From Gammaproteobacteria bacterium (GTDB lineage Bacteria > Pseudomonadota > Gammaproteobacteria > Steroidobacterales > Steroidobacteraceae): DNA of 45,054 nt. The position numbers and the translations under genes are program-made. The stretch spans positions 1 through 45,054 of the forward strand of contig JAQGOE010000024.1 of NCBI GenBank assembly GCA_028293725.1. Direction: 5' to 3'. This document shows positions 1-8,100 of the stretch, piece after piece. The notes under the pieces were generated by a model. That model searched no databases. It saw nothing but the letters and a program-made list of their open reading frames with translations, and was not told the origin of the DNA. The number at the start of each line of letters is the position of its first letter. Position 1 is the first letter of the stretch.

Positions 1-2
1 AT

Positions 3-350
3 GATGTACTCACCATTCGCGCGGAGACTCGCGGCGAAAGCACCTCCGAACCCGACAAGCAGCGCCAATACAGCGTCACGGAGCGCGAATACGGACGCAT
101 AGTGCGTGCGTTCCGCCTTCCGTTCTCACCGGATCCGAACCAGGTAGATGCGCAACTTCAGAACGGTCTTCTGACCGTCCGGATCGCGAAACCACAATCG
201 GTCCAGGATAAAGTGTCAAAGATCCCGGTTCACGCTGGCACGAATGGAGAAGCGAATGCGGCGGTGCCCACTGACGGCGGCGCGAAAACGGCGCCTCCGG
301 GGCAAAATAAATCCGCAAAAACTTCGCAGGCCGAACCGCCCGCCCACTGA
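3..350 (+). CDS. Hsp20/alpha-crystallin small heat shock protein (C-terminal part)
   Basis: The reading frame is open from the left edge, so the start lies outside the window; about 115 codons remain. The visible part holds the second half of an alpha-crystallin domain: a DVLTIRAE strand, a YGRIVRAFRLP strand, and the family hallmark QNGLLTVRIAKP, followed by a low-complexity Ala/Pro/Lys tail of about 50 residues. Hsp20 proteins are ATP-independent holdases that bind unfolding proteins in the cytoplasm. The A-x-x-x-G-[LV]-L motif that defines the family is present as AQLQNGLL. The tail has no clear I-x-I/V oligomerisation motif. No terminator hairpin follows. The family call is secure; which paralogue it is cannot be told. 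Confidence 0.85.
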   Translation, partial: DVLTIRAETRGESTSEPDKQRQYSVTEREYGRIVRAFRLPFSPDPNQVDAQLQNGLLTVRIAKPQSVQDKVSKIPVHAGTNGEANAAVPTDGGAKTAPPGQNKSAKTSQAEPPAH

Positions 351-596
351 AGTGAGCACCAGCTGGTTCCTCCATGTCTCACCACGGAAGTCGCCTTGGG
401 AATAGGTCTGACTCGCGAGGCACGGGGAAACTACGGTGTTACCTGACACAACGCACTTGCATGCGGTCTCAACTGGACTGAGCCTGCGCGAGCGCGACAC
501 GGTCCAATGCATCACCCCAAGCGCCGCCACCGCAGGAGTTAGTGGCGAAACCGCCGATCATCGAGCCTTTCGATAGGGCCGTTGCGCATACACCCA
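351..596. other. Intergenic stretch without a recognisable gene
   Basis: These 246 bases separate the Hsp20 tail from the flavoprotein gene. I see no convincing coding frame, no tRNA-like fold, no strong terminator and no clear sigma-70 promoter. It presumably carries the promoter of the downstream gene. Confidence 0.4.
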
Positions 597-2336
597 ATGG
601 CCTCCTCCGCATCATCCTCTCTTATCGAGCGGCGCCGCGATCAGATGTTTCCCGTCTTGAGCCCGACACAGATCGGCGTCGCTCGCCGCTTTGGAGGTGA
701 GCCGCGACGGTTCGAACGCAATGAGATTGTGTTCGAGCTGGGACGGACAGACACGCCGGCGTATCTCATTCTCTCGGGATCGATCATCGCCTCCCGACGC
801 GACAGCGTCGATGGCTCCAGCGTGATTACCACACATGGAGTGGGCGAGCTCACCGGCGAAATCAGTCAACTCGCCGGTGGCCCTTCGCTCGCCGAAGGCC
901 GCGCGGGTAGCGATGGCACGCAAGCCGTACCGTTCAATTCCACACAGCTACGCGCTCTCGTCGTCTCAACCGCCGACATCGGTGAGATGGTCATGCGCGC
1001 GTTCATTTTGAGGCGTGCATTTCTGATCGAGACGGGTGCCGGATTGGTACTTCTCAGTGCGAGAGAGGCGCCGGATGCGCTGCGTTTGCAGAGCTTCCTG
1101 AGGCGCAACGCTGTGCCTTACACGCTGCTCGATCCGGATGTGGACCCCGACGCCGGTCACTTGATCGACCGGCTGGGTGTCCGCAAAGCGCAGCTGCCGA
1201 TAGCCATTTGCCCCAACGGCACGATCTTACGCAGCCCACGAGAGAAAGCGCTCGCCCGGTGTTTGGGTTTGCTGCCGAGCTGCCTCTCTGATCGATCCTA
1301 CGACGTCGCGGTTGTCGGAGCGGGTCCCGCAGGACTTGCGACCGCCGTTTATGCCGCATCAGAGGGTTTGTCCGTTCTCGTGCTCGATGCGCACGCCTTC
1401 GGCGGCCAGGCAGGCGCTTCCGCGCGCATCGAGAACTATCTGGGGTTCCCCACCGGCATATCCGGTGAAGCGCTCGCGGGGCGCGCCTTTACTCAGGCGG
1501 AAAAATTCGGCGCGGTGATGGCCATTCCAGTGGAAGTCAGACTACTGAAGGCGACGTCCAATGCCCCGGTGTTCCACGACACGCAGCACACCAAACGTAG
1601 CTTCGAGTTGGAGTTGAACGAGGGCCAACCGGTGCGCGCTTCGGCCGTCGTCATCGCGAGTGGCGCGCGATACCGTAAGCTCGATCTACCTGACTTGAGC
1701 GCCTTCGAGGGTCGAGGTGTTTACTACTGGGCTTCGGCCCTCGAGCTGAAGCTGTGCGCGCGCCGCGAAGTCGTAGTCGTGGGCGGCGGCAATTCGGCCG
1801 GCCAAGGGACCGTGTTTCTTGCGAACGAGGTCGCCCGAGTGCATCTGCTGGTGCGCGCTCGAAGTCTTAGCGACAGCATGTCGCAATACCTCATCGATCG
1901 CATCAGTGCGCTGCCCAACGTCGAGCTGCATATGGAGACCGAGCTCACGCGGCTGGTAGGGGATCCGGCTGAAGGTCTCCAAGAGGTCGGGTGGCGAAAG
2001 TCGGGTGGGGAGGAGGAACGACACCCGATCGGTCACGTCTTTCTGTTCATCGGCGCCGTACCCAATACCGACTGGCTCAGACAATGCGCCGTGGACGTAG
2101 ACAGCAAGGGATTCGTTCGCACCGGCGAGGCGGCGGGTCATCACGCCGGGGCCAATAACGGAGTGACCCCAGCCGCTGCGTCACTGGAAACCTCTCTTCA
2201 AGGTGTGTTCGCGGCCGGGGACGTTCGCGCCGGCTCGGTGAAGAGAGTTTCCGCCGCAGTCGGCGACGGCGCGGCCGTAGTGGCACAGCTGCACCTCTAT
2301 CTGCAGGCAATTTGGCCAGCGGACAGCCCTCCGTGA
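597..2336 (+). CDS. Cyclic-nucleotide-domain / thioredoxin-reductase-like FAD-dependent oxidoreductase
   Basis: A 579-residue fusion. Residues about 15-130 resemble a cNMP-binding beta-roll (ILSGSIIASRR), but its phosphate-binding FGE loop is degenerate. Residues about 145-230 look like a glutaredoxin/thioredoxin-type fold without a CxxC (FLRRNAVPYTLLDPD, QLPIAICPNGT). From about residue 238 a TrxR-like flavoprotein follows: FAD motif GAGPAGLA (about 241), GGQAGASARIENYLGFP, NADPH motif GGGNSAGQ (about 396) and the C-terminal GVFAAGDVR FAD motif. The CATC redox pair of true thioredoxin reductases is replaced by WASA (about 377-380), so it should not reduce thioredoxin in the usual way. Start chosen at ATG 597; a TTG at 582 in frame is possible, and neither has a good ribosome site. 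It converges with the next gene, 11 bases away. Confidence 0.85.
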   Translation: MASSASSSLIERRRDQMFPVLSPTQIGVARRFGGEPRRFERNEIVFELGRTDTPAYLILSGSIIASRRDSVDGSSVITTHGVGELTGEISQLAGGPSLAEGRAGSDGTQAVPFNSTQLRALVVSTADIGEMVMRAFILRRAFLIETGAGLVLLSAREAPDALRLQSFLRRNAVPYTLLDPDVDPDAGHLIDRLGVRKAQLPIAICPNGTILRSPREKALARCLGLLPSCLSDRSYDVAVVGAGPAGLATAVYAASEGLSVLVLDAHAFGGQAGASARIENYLGFPTGISGEALAGRAFTQAEKFGAVMAIPVEVRLLKATSNAPVFHDTQHTKRSFELELNEGQPVRASAVVIASGARYRKLDLPDLSAFEGRGVYYWASALELKLCARREVVVVGGGNSAGQGTVFLANEVARVHLLVRARSLSDSMSQYLIDRISALPNVELHMETELTRLVGDPAEGLQEVGWRKSGGEEERHPIGHVFLFIGAVPNTDWLRQCAVDVDSKGFVRTGEAAGHHAGANNGVTPAAASLETSLQGVFAAGDVRAGSVKRVSAAVGDGAAVVAQLHLYLQAIWPADSPP

Positions 2337-2347
2337 AGGCGACCCTC

Positions 2348-2800
2348 TTACCACCAACTCGCGAGCTCGCTCTTGATGTCATTGAGCGAGTACGAAGCAA
2401 CTTCCTTGGGTACTTCCGCTTCCACTCGGTCTCTCACCTCCTTGTGAAATTCCTGGCGGAGCGCGCCAAGCACCTTTGGCGGGGCAACCACGATGAGCCG
2501 GTGGAAGTGACTCGTGTGGGAAAGTCGATAGAGCGCTGCGGCTATCTCGGCGGCAAAACGATCCTCAGCTATGCGATGCCAGTCAGTTTCCTCTACGGCG
2601 CTTCGCCGTGGGCCCATACGTGAATGGACGCGCCCGGGGCGGTCAGTGCCTTGCTCGCGCGTCGGCGGATTCTCCTGCCGCAGGACGGCCTCGACCTCCA
2701 GGTCGGGTTTCTGAATGGTGCCTCGGTTCCGAAAGAACACCGCCCTCGTACCATCGCCGACCAAAACGAGTGCGTCGTGCGGGATGCTCGCCTTCTGCAT
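2348..2800 (-). CDS. Host attachment family protein
   Basis: A 150-residue protein matching the family called 'protein required for attachment to host cells' (Pfam Host_attach). Visible family features are the N-terminal strand ALVLVGDGTRAVFFRN, a central ENPPTREQGTDRPGR segment, the FAAEIAAALYRL helix, the strand LIVVAPPKVLGALR, and a final acidic-helix region. The fold resembles eRF1/peptidyl-tRNA-hydrolase-like alpha/beta proteins, and the true biochemical role is not established; the name comes from plant-associated bacteria. The start at ATG 2800 is preceded by AGAGG at good spacing, and the start further upstream in the same frame would add unrelated residues. It lies 96 bases downstream of the HAD gene and may have its own weak promoter. 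Confidence 0.75.
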   Translation of the reverse strand: MQKASIPHDALVLVGDGTRAVFFRNRGTIQKPDLEVEAVLRQENPPTREQGTDRPGRVHSRMGPRRSAVEETDWHRIAEDRFAAEIAAALYRLSHTSHFHRLIVVAPPKVLGALRQEFHKEVRDRVEAEVPKEVASYSLNDIKSELASWW

Positions 2801-2830
2801 GCCAACCTCTGCCCCTAAACATCCCCCTGC

Positions 2831-2859
2831 AATCTGTGCGACGCATTGACGCCGGTCAA
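2831..2859 (-). promoter_or_regulatory. Possible sigma-70 promoter with TTGAC-GCCG-GTCAA inverted repeat
   Basis: On the minus strand a TTGACC hexamer (2859-2854) lies 17 bases from CAGATT (2836-2831), about 30 bases upstream of the host-attachment gene. The -35 box matches 5 of 6, the -10 only 3 of 6. The -35 box is one arm of a 5-4-5 inverted repeat (2846-2859), which could be an operator. Confidence 0.3.
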
Positions 2860-2896
2860 CGCGCGTCGCCATGTGGCACCGCTCAAGCAGCGCGCC

Positions 2897-3604
2897 TCAC
2901 GCACTCTGCGCACGCGTCCGCGAGGCAACCTCATCGATGTGCCGGTGCAAATCAGCAGGATCCTCATAAACGCGCAGCGCACCGCTATTCTGCAGTTCCT
3001 CGAGTCCATAGCCCCCGCTGAGCAGGCCGACTCCCAACGCACGGCAGCGAGCGGCCGCCAACATGTCCCAAATGCTGTCGCCGACGACGATCGCACTTTC
3101 AATCGGAACCGCCAACCGCCGCGCTGCCTCCAGGAACAAATCGGGATCAGGCTTGGCAAATCGCACCTGGTCACGCGTGACCACCACCGTACTTTGAGGA
3201 TCGACCCCCAATGCTTGCAAATTCGCGGACGCCGTCTGCAGACGCCCGCTGGTCGCAATAGCCCAGGGAATGTTGCTTGCGCTCAAACCCTCGAGCAGCG
3301 CATGTGCCCCGGGCAGCGGCACCACACTCGAAGACAAAGCTCCATACTCCTCGGCGTGGCGTTCGCCCAGGCGCTTGATCATTGCGGGGCTCACGTCACG
3401 ACCGATTTCGCGCAGCAGTTGATCCGCGAACAGACCGCCGCTCATGCCAATCTTCCGATGAATCCGCCAGACCGACAGCTCGATCCGTTCCGCCTGCAGC
3501 GCCCGATGCCAGGCCAGCACGTGTTGATAGACGCTATCGATCAGCGTACCGTCCAAGTCGAATAAAAACGCGTTGGGCCGGGGCGAATTGGGCTCCGGGG
3601 TCAT
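2897..3604 (-). CDS. HAD superfamily hydrolase (beta-phosphoglucomutase/phosphoglycolate phosphatase-like)
   Basis: A 235-residue HAD phosphatase. Motif I is FDLDGTLIDS with the nucleophile Asp16 and acid/base Asp18; motif II is the Ser/Thr of ATSG; motif III is the lysine of AKPDPDLF; motif IV is VVGDSIWDM. The helical C1-type cap lies between motifs I and II, as in beta-phosphoglucomutase, Gph and YqaB-like enzymes. The substrate, a small phosphorylated sugar or acid, cannot be read from sequence. The start ATG overlaps the stop of the upstream SDR gene in TGATG; a GTG at 3607 is an alternative that would give a four-base GTGA overlap. Either way the two genes are translationally coupled. 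Confidence 0.85.
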   Translation of the reverse strand: MTPEPNSPRPNAFLFDLDGTLIDSVYQHVLAWHRALQAERIELSVWRIHRKIGMSGGLFADQLLREIGRDVSPAMIKRLGERHAEEYGALSSSVVPLPGAHALLEGLSASNIPWAIATSGRLQTASANLQALGVDPQSTVVVTRDQVRFAKPDPDLFLEAARRLAVPIESAIVVGDSIWDMLAAARCRALGVGLLSGGYGLEELQNSGALRVYEDPADLHRHIDEVASRTRAQSA

Positions 3605-4614
3605 CACGGCTGCCCCTGCCCGCCCCCCGCCCCATAAATATTCCCTGTCGCAAAACTGGCATCCGCCGCCGCCAGCTGCACATAGATCGAAGCCAACTCC
3701 GCCGGCTGCCCGGGCCGCCCGAGAGACGTCGAACTCCCGAAATGTTGATACTTCTGCTCGGTGGCCCCACCACTGACCTGCAGCGGAGTCCAGATGGGCC
3801 CCGGCGCCACCCCGTTGACCCGAATCCCTTTGCCCCCGAGTTGTTTGGCCAACGACTTGACGTAGTTCATCGTTGCCGCCTTCGTCTGCGCGTAATCGTA
3901 CAAGTCCGGCGACGGATCGTAGGCCTGCTCCGACGTCGTCCCGATGATGCAGGATCCCGCCTTGAGGTGCGGCAACGCCGCCTTGATAATCCAGAACGGC
4001 GCATACACATTCGTCTTCATCGTCGCATCGAAGTCCTGCGTCGTGATATCGAGAATCGAAGGCTTGGACTGCTGCCGCCCCGCGTTACAAACCACGATGT
4101 CGAGTCCGCCCAGTTTCTGGATCGCATCCGCCACGAGCTTCTGACAGAACGCCTCTTCGCGTAAATCCCCGGGAATTCCGACACCGTTTCGGCCTGCCTC
4201 CTTGATGAGCTGAAGGACTTCCCGTGCGTCGGGCTCCTCCGACGGAAAGTAGTTGATCGCCACGTCCGCGCCCTCGCGCGCATAAGCGATCGCGGCCGCC
4301 CGGCCCATCCCGGAGTCTCCCCCGGTGATGAGCGCCTTGCGACCGGCGAGTCGGCCGGAGCCCCGATAGCTCTTCTCCCCGTGATCCGGCTTGGGATCCA
4401 TCTTGCTCGCCAGGCCCGGCCACGGCTGCGTTTGCGGCTTGAACGGCGGCTGCGGATATTTTGTGCGGGGATCATCCATCGTCGGCTCCGGGCCACGCGG
4501 GCTGTTGGTCTGTTGAGTACCGTTCTGCGCGACGGCAGGTGCGGCGGCCGCGGCCGCCGCAATCCACCCGGCGACTTGCCGCCGGGAAACATACGGATTT
4601 ACAGGGTCGTTCAT
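3604..4614 (-). CDS. SDR family oxidoreductase with twin-arginine-like N-terminus
   Basis: A 336-residue classical/divergent short-chain dehydrogenase of the YghA/glucose-ribitol dehydrogenase type. The cofactor motif is TGGDSGMG (about 97-104), followed by NAG (177-179), catalytic Ser228, Tyr241 and Lys245 in YAQTK, and a PGPIWTP motif. Unlike most SDRs, about 90 residues precede the Rossmann fold. These begin SRRQVAGW, a run of alanines and AVAQN, which looks like a Tat signal peptide, then a Pro-rich PPFKPQTQPWPG linker typical of this SDR subfamily. The enzyme may therefore act in the periplasm, or the leader may be vestigial. A GGAG ribosome site lies seven bases before the ATG. It sits 24 bases downstream of the phosphomannomutase gene and overlaps the HAD gene. 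Confidence 0.85.
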   Translation of the reverse strand: MNDPVNPYVSRRQVAGWIAAAAAAAPAVAQNGTQQTNSPRGPEPTMDDPRTKYPQPPFKPQTQPWPGLASKMDPKPDHGEKSYRGSGRLAGRKALITGGDSGMGRAAAIAYAREGADVAINYFPSEEPDAREVLQLIKEAGRNGVGIPGDLREEAFCQKLVADAIQKLGGLDIVVCNAGRQQSKPSILDITTQDFDATMKTNVYAPFWIIKAALPHLKAGSCIIGTTSEQAYDPSPDLYDYAQTKAATMNYVKSLAKQLGGKGIRVNGVAPGPIWTPLQVSGGATEQKYQHFGSSTSLGRPGQPAELASIYVQLAAADASFATGNIYGAGGGQGQP

Positions 4615-4638
4615 AATTGACTCCAGCGATTACCTCGT

Positions 4639-6063
4639 TTAACGAACGGCGACTGGGTTTGTTTCAGCCCAGGGAATGGCGCATTCGATGCCACTTCGCC
4701 GCAGCTGCCACACCAACTCCCCTGCGAGCCGCGCGAGCCCTTCGACGTCGGCCGCCTCGCAGCGCGCGGTCAGCTTCGGCTCCGTGCCCGAGGCGCGCAG
4801 TAACCACCACCCATCCCGACCCGTCACACGCAGCCCGTCTGTGGTGTCCACCGTGACACCCAGGCTCCGCAACCGGGCGGCAACCTCGCTGATGACCGGC
4901 TTCTTGCGCCCCTCCGGACAAGACAAGCGCAGCTCCGGCGTCGCAGCCGTGCGCGGCAGTTTCGCGCGAAAGTCGGCCAAGCTGCGGCCCTGCCGCCCCA
5001 GCGCAACTAACACCCTCAGCGCGACGAACAACGCATCATCCGTCGCGTGCCAACAGTCCGAAAAGAAAATGTGCCCGCTCATTTCGCCAGCCAGGTGCGC
5101 CCCTTCGCGCAGCATCGCGGCCCGAACGAGAACGTAACCGGAGGGCGCCATCACGGCTCGGCCGCCCGCTCGGGCGATCCCATCGAAAAGCACCCGACTC
5201 GATTTAACGTCGGCCACAACCGACGCCCCCGGCCGCGTCCCCAGCGCCTCCAGAGCTAACAGCAGCAGCAACTGATCGGGCCACACAATTGTCCCTGTGG
5301 AGTCCACGACCCCGATGCGATCACCGTCACCGTCAAAAGCCACACCGAGATCCGCGCCTCGACTGACCACGACAGCTTGCAACTGGCGCAGATTCTCCAC
5401 CACCGAAGGGTCGGGATGGTGACCCGGAAAATGGCCGTCCACCTCTTCATTGATCAGTGTGTGCTGCCCGGGCAGGCGCGTGGTCAGCGCTCCGATGACA
5501 GCTCCCACGGCTCCGCTGCCGCAGTCCCAGACGACGTGTAGCGCAGGCGCGTACTGCGCCAATTCCGCGAGTCGCTCCACGTAAGCCTCTGCTACATCGA
5601 TTCCTCCAACCGTCAGTGGGTCGACACAGCCGCCTTCCCTCTGGACTCCCTCCGTAGCCACCAGCGCCTGGAGCGCCTCGCCAAAAACCGGCTCGCCCCC
5701 CAACAGCACCTTGAACCCATTGTGACCCGGAGGATTATGGGAACCGGTCACCATGATGCCGCCGTCGAGCGCCCCCGCCTGGATGGCAAAGTGCATCTGT
5801 GGCGTAGGCCCGAGGCCGAGCCGACAGACCTGCAACCCGCCCGCGACCAATCCCTCCAACAACCCGCGCTCCAGCGCCGGGGAGCTCAGTCGACCGTCGC
5901 GGCAGACGGCTATCCGCCGTCGCTGCTGCGAGCGCGCCACCGCAGCATAGGAGAGACCGAGAGCGTATGCGTCGGCCAGGCAGAGTTCCCGCCCGACACA
6001 GCCGCGGATGTCATACGAGCGCACGGCCGCAGGGTTGACACGGTGTTGAGAGATTTCCCCCAT
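4639..6063 (-). CDS. Phosphomannomutase/phosphoglucomutase
   Basis: A 474-residue alpha-D-phosphohexomutase of the AlgC/ManB type. It interconverts hexose 6- and 1-phosphates, feeding GDP-mannose, UDP-glucose or related sugar nucleotides. The phosphoserine loop is TGSHNPP (Ser108), the metal loop is DGDGDR (244-249), the sugar-binding loop is GEMSGH, and the phosphate-binding loop is RASGTEPKL near the C-terminus. All four functional loops are intact and the length is normal. The start at ATG 6063 gives an N-terminus ending in RSYDIRG, as in the family; a TTG at 6072 is an alternative. It is divergent from the sugar island and is a natural supplier of hexose-1-phosphates to it. Substrate preference (mannose or glucose) cannot be fixed from sequence. 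Confidence 0.9.
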   Translation of the reverse strand: MGEISQHRVNPAAVRSYDIRGCVGRELCLADAYALGLSYAAVARSQQRRRIAVCRDGRLSSPALERGLLEGLVAGGLQVCRLGLGPTPQMHFAIQAGALDGGIMVTGSHNPPGHNGFKVLLGGEPVFGEALQALVATEGVQREGGCVDPLTVGGIDVAEAYVERLAELAQYAPALHVVWDCGSGAVGAVIGALTTRLPGQHTLINEEVDGHFPGHHPDPSVVENLRQLQAVVVSRGADLGVAFDGDGDRIGVVDSTGTIVWPDQLLLLLALEALGTRPGASVVADVKSSRVLFDGIARAGGRAVMAPSGYVLVRAAMLREGAHLAGEMSGHIFFSDCWHATDDALFVALRVLVALGRQGRSLADFRAKLPRTAATPELRLSCPEGRKKPVISEVAARLRSLGVTVDTTDGLRVTGRDGWWLLRASGTEPKLTARCEAADVEGLARLAGELVWQLRRSGIECAIPWAETNPVAVR

Positions 6064-6148
6064 CTGAAGCAAACTGCCATGAGCCCCGTCAGTTCCAACA
6101 TCTACAGAATGCCGTGGGGATAGGCCCGAGGCTTGCTGTTACCCTCTC

Positions 6149-7306
6149 ATGAAGATCGTTATTTTCGGGCTCACGCTCAGTTCCTCGTGGGGGAATGGTC
6201 ACGCAACCCTGTGGCGCGGATTGATCACCGCACTCGCCAACCGCGGACACGAAGTCGTTTTCTTCGAGCGTGATGTTGCCTACTACGCGGCACATCGGGA
6301 TTTCACGGAGTTCCCGCACGCACAGCTCGTGCTCTACGAGAGCTGGGGAGATGTGGCTGCGCAAGCGTTGCATCATGCCCGGCAGGCGGATGCAACCGTC
6401 GTCACTTCCTACTACCCCGACGCGCGGGCCGCCACGACGTTGATCTTCGAAACAGCGCCCCACGCCAAACACGTGTTCTACGATCTCGACACCCCGGTAA
6501 CCCTGGCGCGCCTCCTGGCCGGCGATACCGTCGACTACCTGCCGGCCGCCGGCCTGAAGGACTTCGACCTCGTGCTCAGCTATACGGGCGGCACCGCGCT
6601 CATTGCGCTTCGCGAGCTACTCGGCGCGCGATGCGTCGCCCCTCTCTACGGCCACGTCGATGTGCAGGCGCATTATCCCCTCGCCATACATGATCGGCCG
6701 CGAGCGGCGTTATCCTACCTGGGAACCTATGCCGTCGATCGGCAGGCTACGCTCGAGAAGTTGTTCATCGAGCCCGCTCGCCGCCGTCCCGCGCAGCGCT
6801 TCGTACTCGGCGGAGCAGGTTATCCGCCGGAATTCCCGTGGACCGCCAACATCTGGTTCACCCGCCACGTGGCACCGGCTGAACACCCCGTTTTTTTCGG
6901 CTCCTCCCGCCTGACACTGAACGTCACCCGCGCGGACATGGTCGCGCTGGGCTTTTGCCCCTCGGGCCGCCTCTTTGAAGCCGCCGCCTGCGGCATTCCA
7001 CTGTTGAGCGACGCTTGGGTGGGCATCGAGGACTTCTTCAGCCCCGGTGAGGAAATCATCATCGCCGACACTACCGATGACGCTCTCGCCGCTCTCGATT
7101 TTTCCGACGCCGAGCTCGCGCGCATCGCTGGAGCCGCGCGCGAGCGTGTTATGAGTCAACACACCTCCGCACACCGCGCCGACGAGCTCGTGTCTTTGCT
7201 ACAGACCTCGGAAAATATGCCGGCCGTAACCGTATCCGCAGCAGCAGTGATTCCCGTCATCGACCCCTCGCGAAACGCGCCCTCCCCCTCCTTCAGGAGA
7301 TCGTAA
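6149..7306 (+). CDS. CgeB-type glycosyltransferase (paralogue 1)
   Basis: A 385-residue GT-B-fold glycosyltransferase with a CgeB/Glyco_trans_1_2-like C-terminal domain. The N-terminus IVIFGLTLSSSWGNGHATLWRG is nearly repeated in the paralogue at 10247-11389. Other shared blocks are FFERDVAYY, FYDLDTPVTLARL, FDLVLSYTGG, LSYLGTYAVDRQ, FTLNVTRADM-like TLNVTRADMVALGF, and the nucleotide-sugar site RLFEAAACGIPLLSDAWVGIEDFFSPGEEI. The donor sugar is unknown. The tail after residue 350 is low in complexity. No clear Shine-Dalgarno precedes the ATG, and the 85-base gap to the phosphomannomutase gene must hold two divergent promoters. It is followed after two bases by the nucleotidyltransferase, so the pair is an operon. 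Confidence 0.85.
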   Translation: MKIVIFGLTLSSSWGNGHATLWRGLITALANRGHEVVFFERDVAYYAAHRDFTEFPHAQLVLYESWGDVAAQALHHARQADATVVTSYYPDARAATTLIFETAPHAKHVFYDLDTPVTLARLLAGDTVDYLPAAGLKDFDLVLSYTGGTALIALRELLGARCVAPLYGHVDVQAHYPLAIHDRPRAALSYLGTYAVDRQATLEKLFIEPARRRPAQRFVLGGAGYPPEFPWTANIWFTRHVAPAEHPVFFGSSRLTLNVTRADMVALGFCPSGRLFEAAACGIPLLSDAWVGIEDFFSPGEEIIIADTTDDALAALDFSDAELARIAGAARERVMSQHTSAHRADELVSLLQTSENMPAVTVSAAAVIPVIDPSRNAPSPSFRRS

Positions 7307-7308
7307 CC

Positions 7309-8100
7309 ATGTGGGGCATCATTCCGGCCGCGGGCAACGGCACTCGCATCCAACCGCTCGCCTTTTCCAAAGAGCTGTTGCCCGTCGGCGACCGGGGTGA
7401 CCGTGAGCGCCCGAAAGCGATCAGCGAATATCTCGTCGAGCGGCTCGCCGCCGGTGGCGCGGACAAGATCTGCTTTGTGATTTCCCCGGCTAAATCCGAC
7501 ATCCTGCAATATTATGGTGGCCGTATAGGTCGCACAGACGTGGCCTACGTGGTGCAGCCCGTCGCAGCCGGATTGTGCGACGCCATTTTTCGCGCCCGCC
7601 CTCTGGTCCATTCCGACGAAAGCGTCATCGTCGGGCTGCCCGATACCATCTGGTTCCCAGCCGATGCCCTGTGCACCCTGCCCGCCGATCGCCTCGCCTT
7701 CCTGTTATTCCCGGTAGAGCACCCGGAACTCTTCGATGCCGTCATCCTGGACGACGGCGGCCGCGTCGTACGAATCGAGGTGAAGTCGGCGGACGCTCAC
7801 TCGAGTTGGATCTGGGGCGCCTTCCGAATGCCCGGGCGAATATTCCATGAGCTCTACGCTTTCTGGCACTCGCGCGGCGAGCGCGAGGAATACGTCGGGA
7901 CGCTCGTGAATGCTTGGCTCGCGCAAGGCGGCGAAGCGATCGGCGTCCGCGGGGGTGAGCGATATGTCGATGTCGGCACACTCCACGGCTACCACGAAGC
8001 CATTCGGCTACTGACGACCACTCCGGAAGTGGCAGAGCGGGCTCGGCCATGCCCTTCCGACGTTTCCGTCAGTCGTAATACTCAGCACCCAGGTGCGTAA
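7309..8100 (+). CDS. Sugar nucleotidyltransferase (NTP_transferase family)
   Basis: A 263-residue GT-A-fold nucleotidyltransferase related to glucose-1-phosphate thymidylyl/uridylyltransferases. The nucleotide loop is IIPAAGNGTRIQPLAFSKELLPVGD; the consensus G-x-G-[ST]-R-x-x-P-x-[ST]-K-x-x-x-P is recognisable although spaced slightly differently. Further family features are QPVAAGLCDAI (sugar-phosphate site), VIVGLPDTIWFP (metal Asp) and YVDVGTLHGYHEA near the end. It should join a sugar-1-phosphate to NTP to give NDP-sugar plus pyrophosphate. An AGGAGA site inside the end of the preceding gene sets the start. The last 32 bases overlap the end of the convergent inositol-phosphate synthase gene. 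The sugar and base used are unknown. Confidence 0.85.
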   Translation: MWGIIPAAGNGTRIQPLAFSKELLPVGDRGDRERPKAISEYLVERLAAGGADKICFVISPAKSDILQYYGGRIGRTDVAYVVQPVAAGLCDAIFRARPLVHSDESVIVGLPDTIWFPADALCTLPADRLAFLLFPVEHPELFDAVILDDGGRVVRIEVKSADAHSSWIWGAFRMPGRIFHELYAFWHSRGEREEYVGTLVNAWLAQGGEAIGVRGGERYVDVGTLHGYHEAIRLLTTTPEVAERARPCPSDVSVSRNTQHPGA

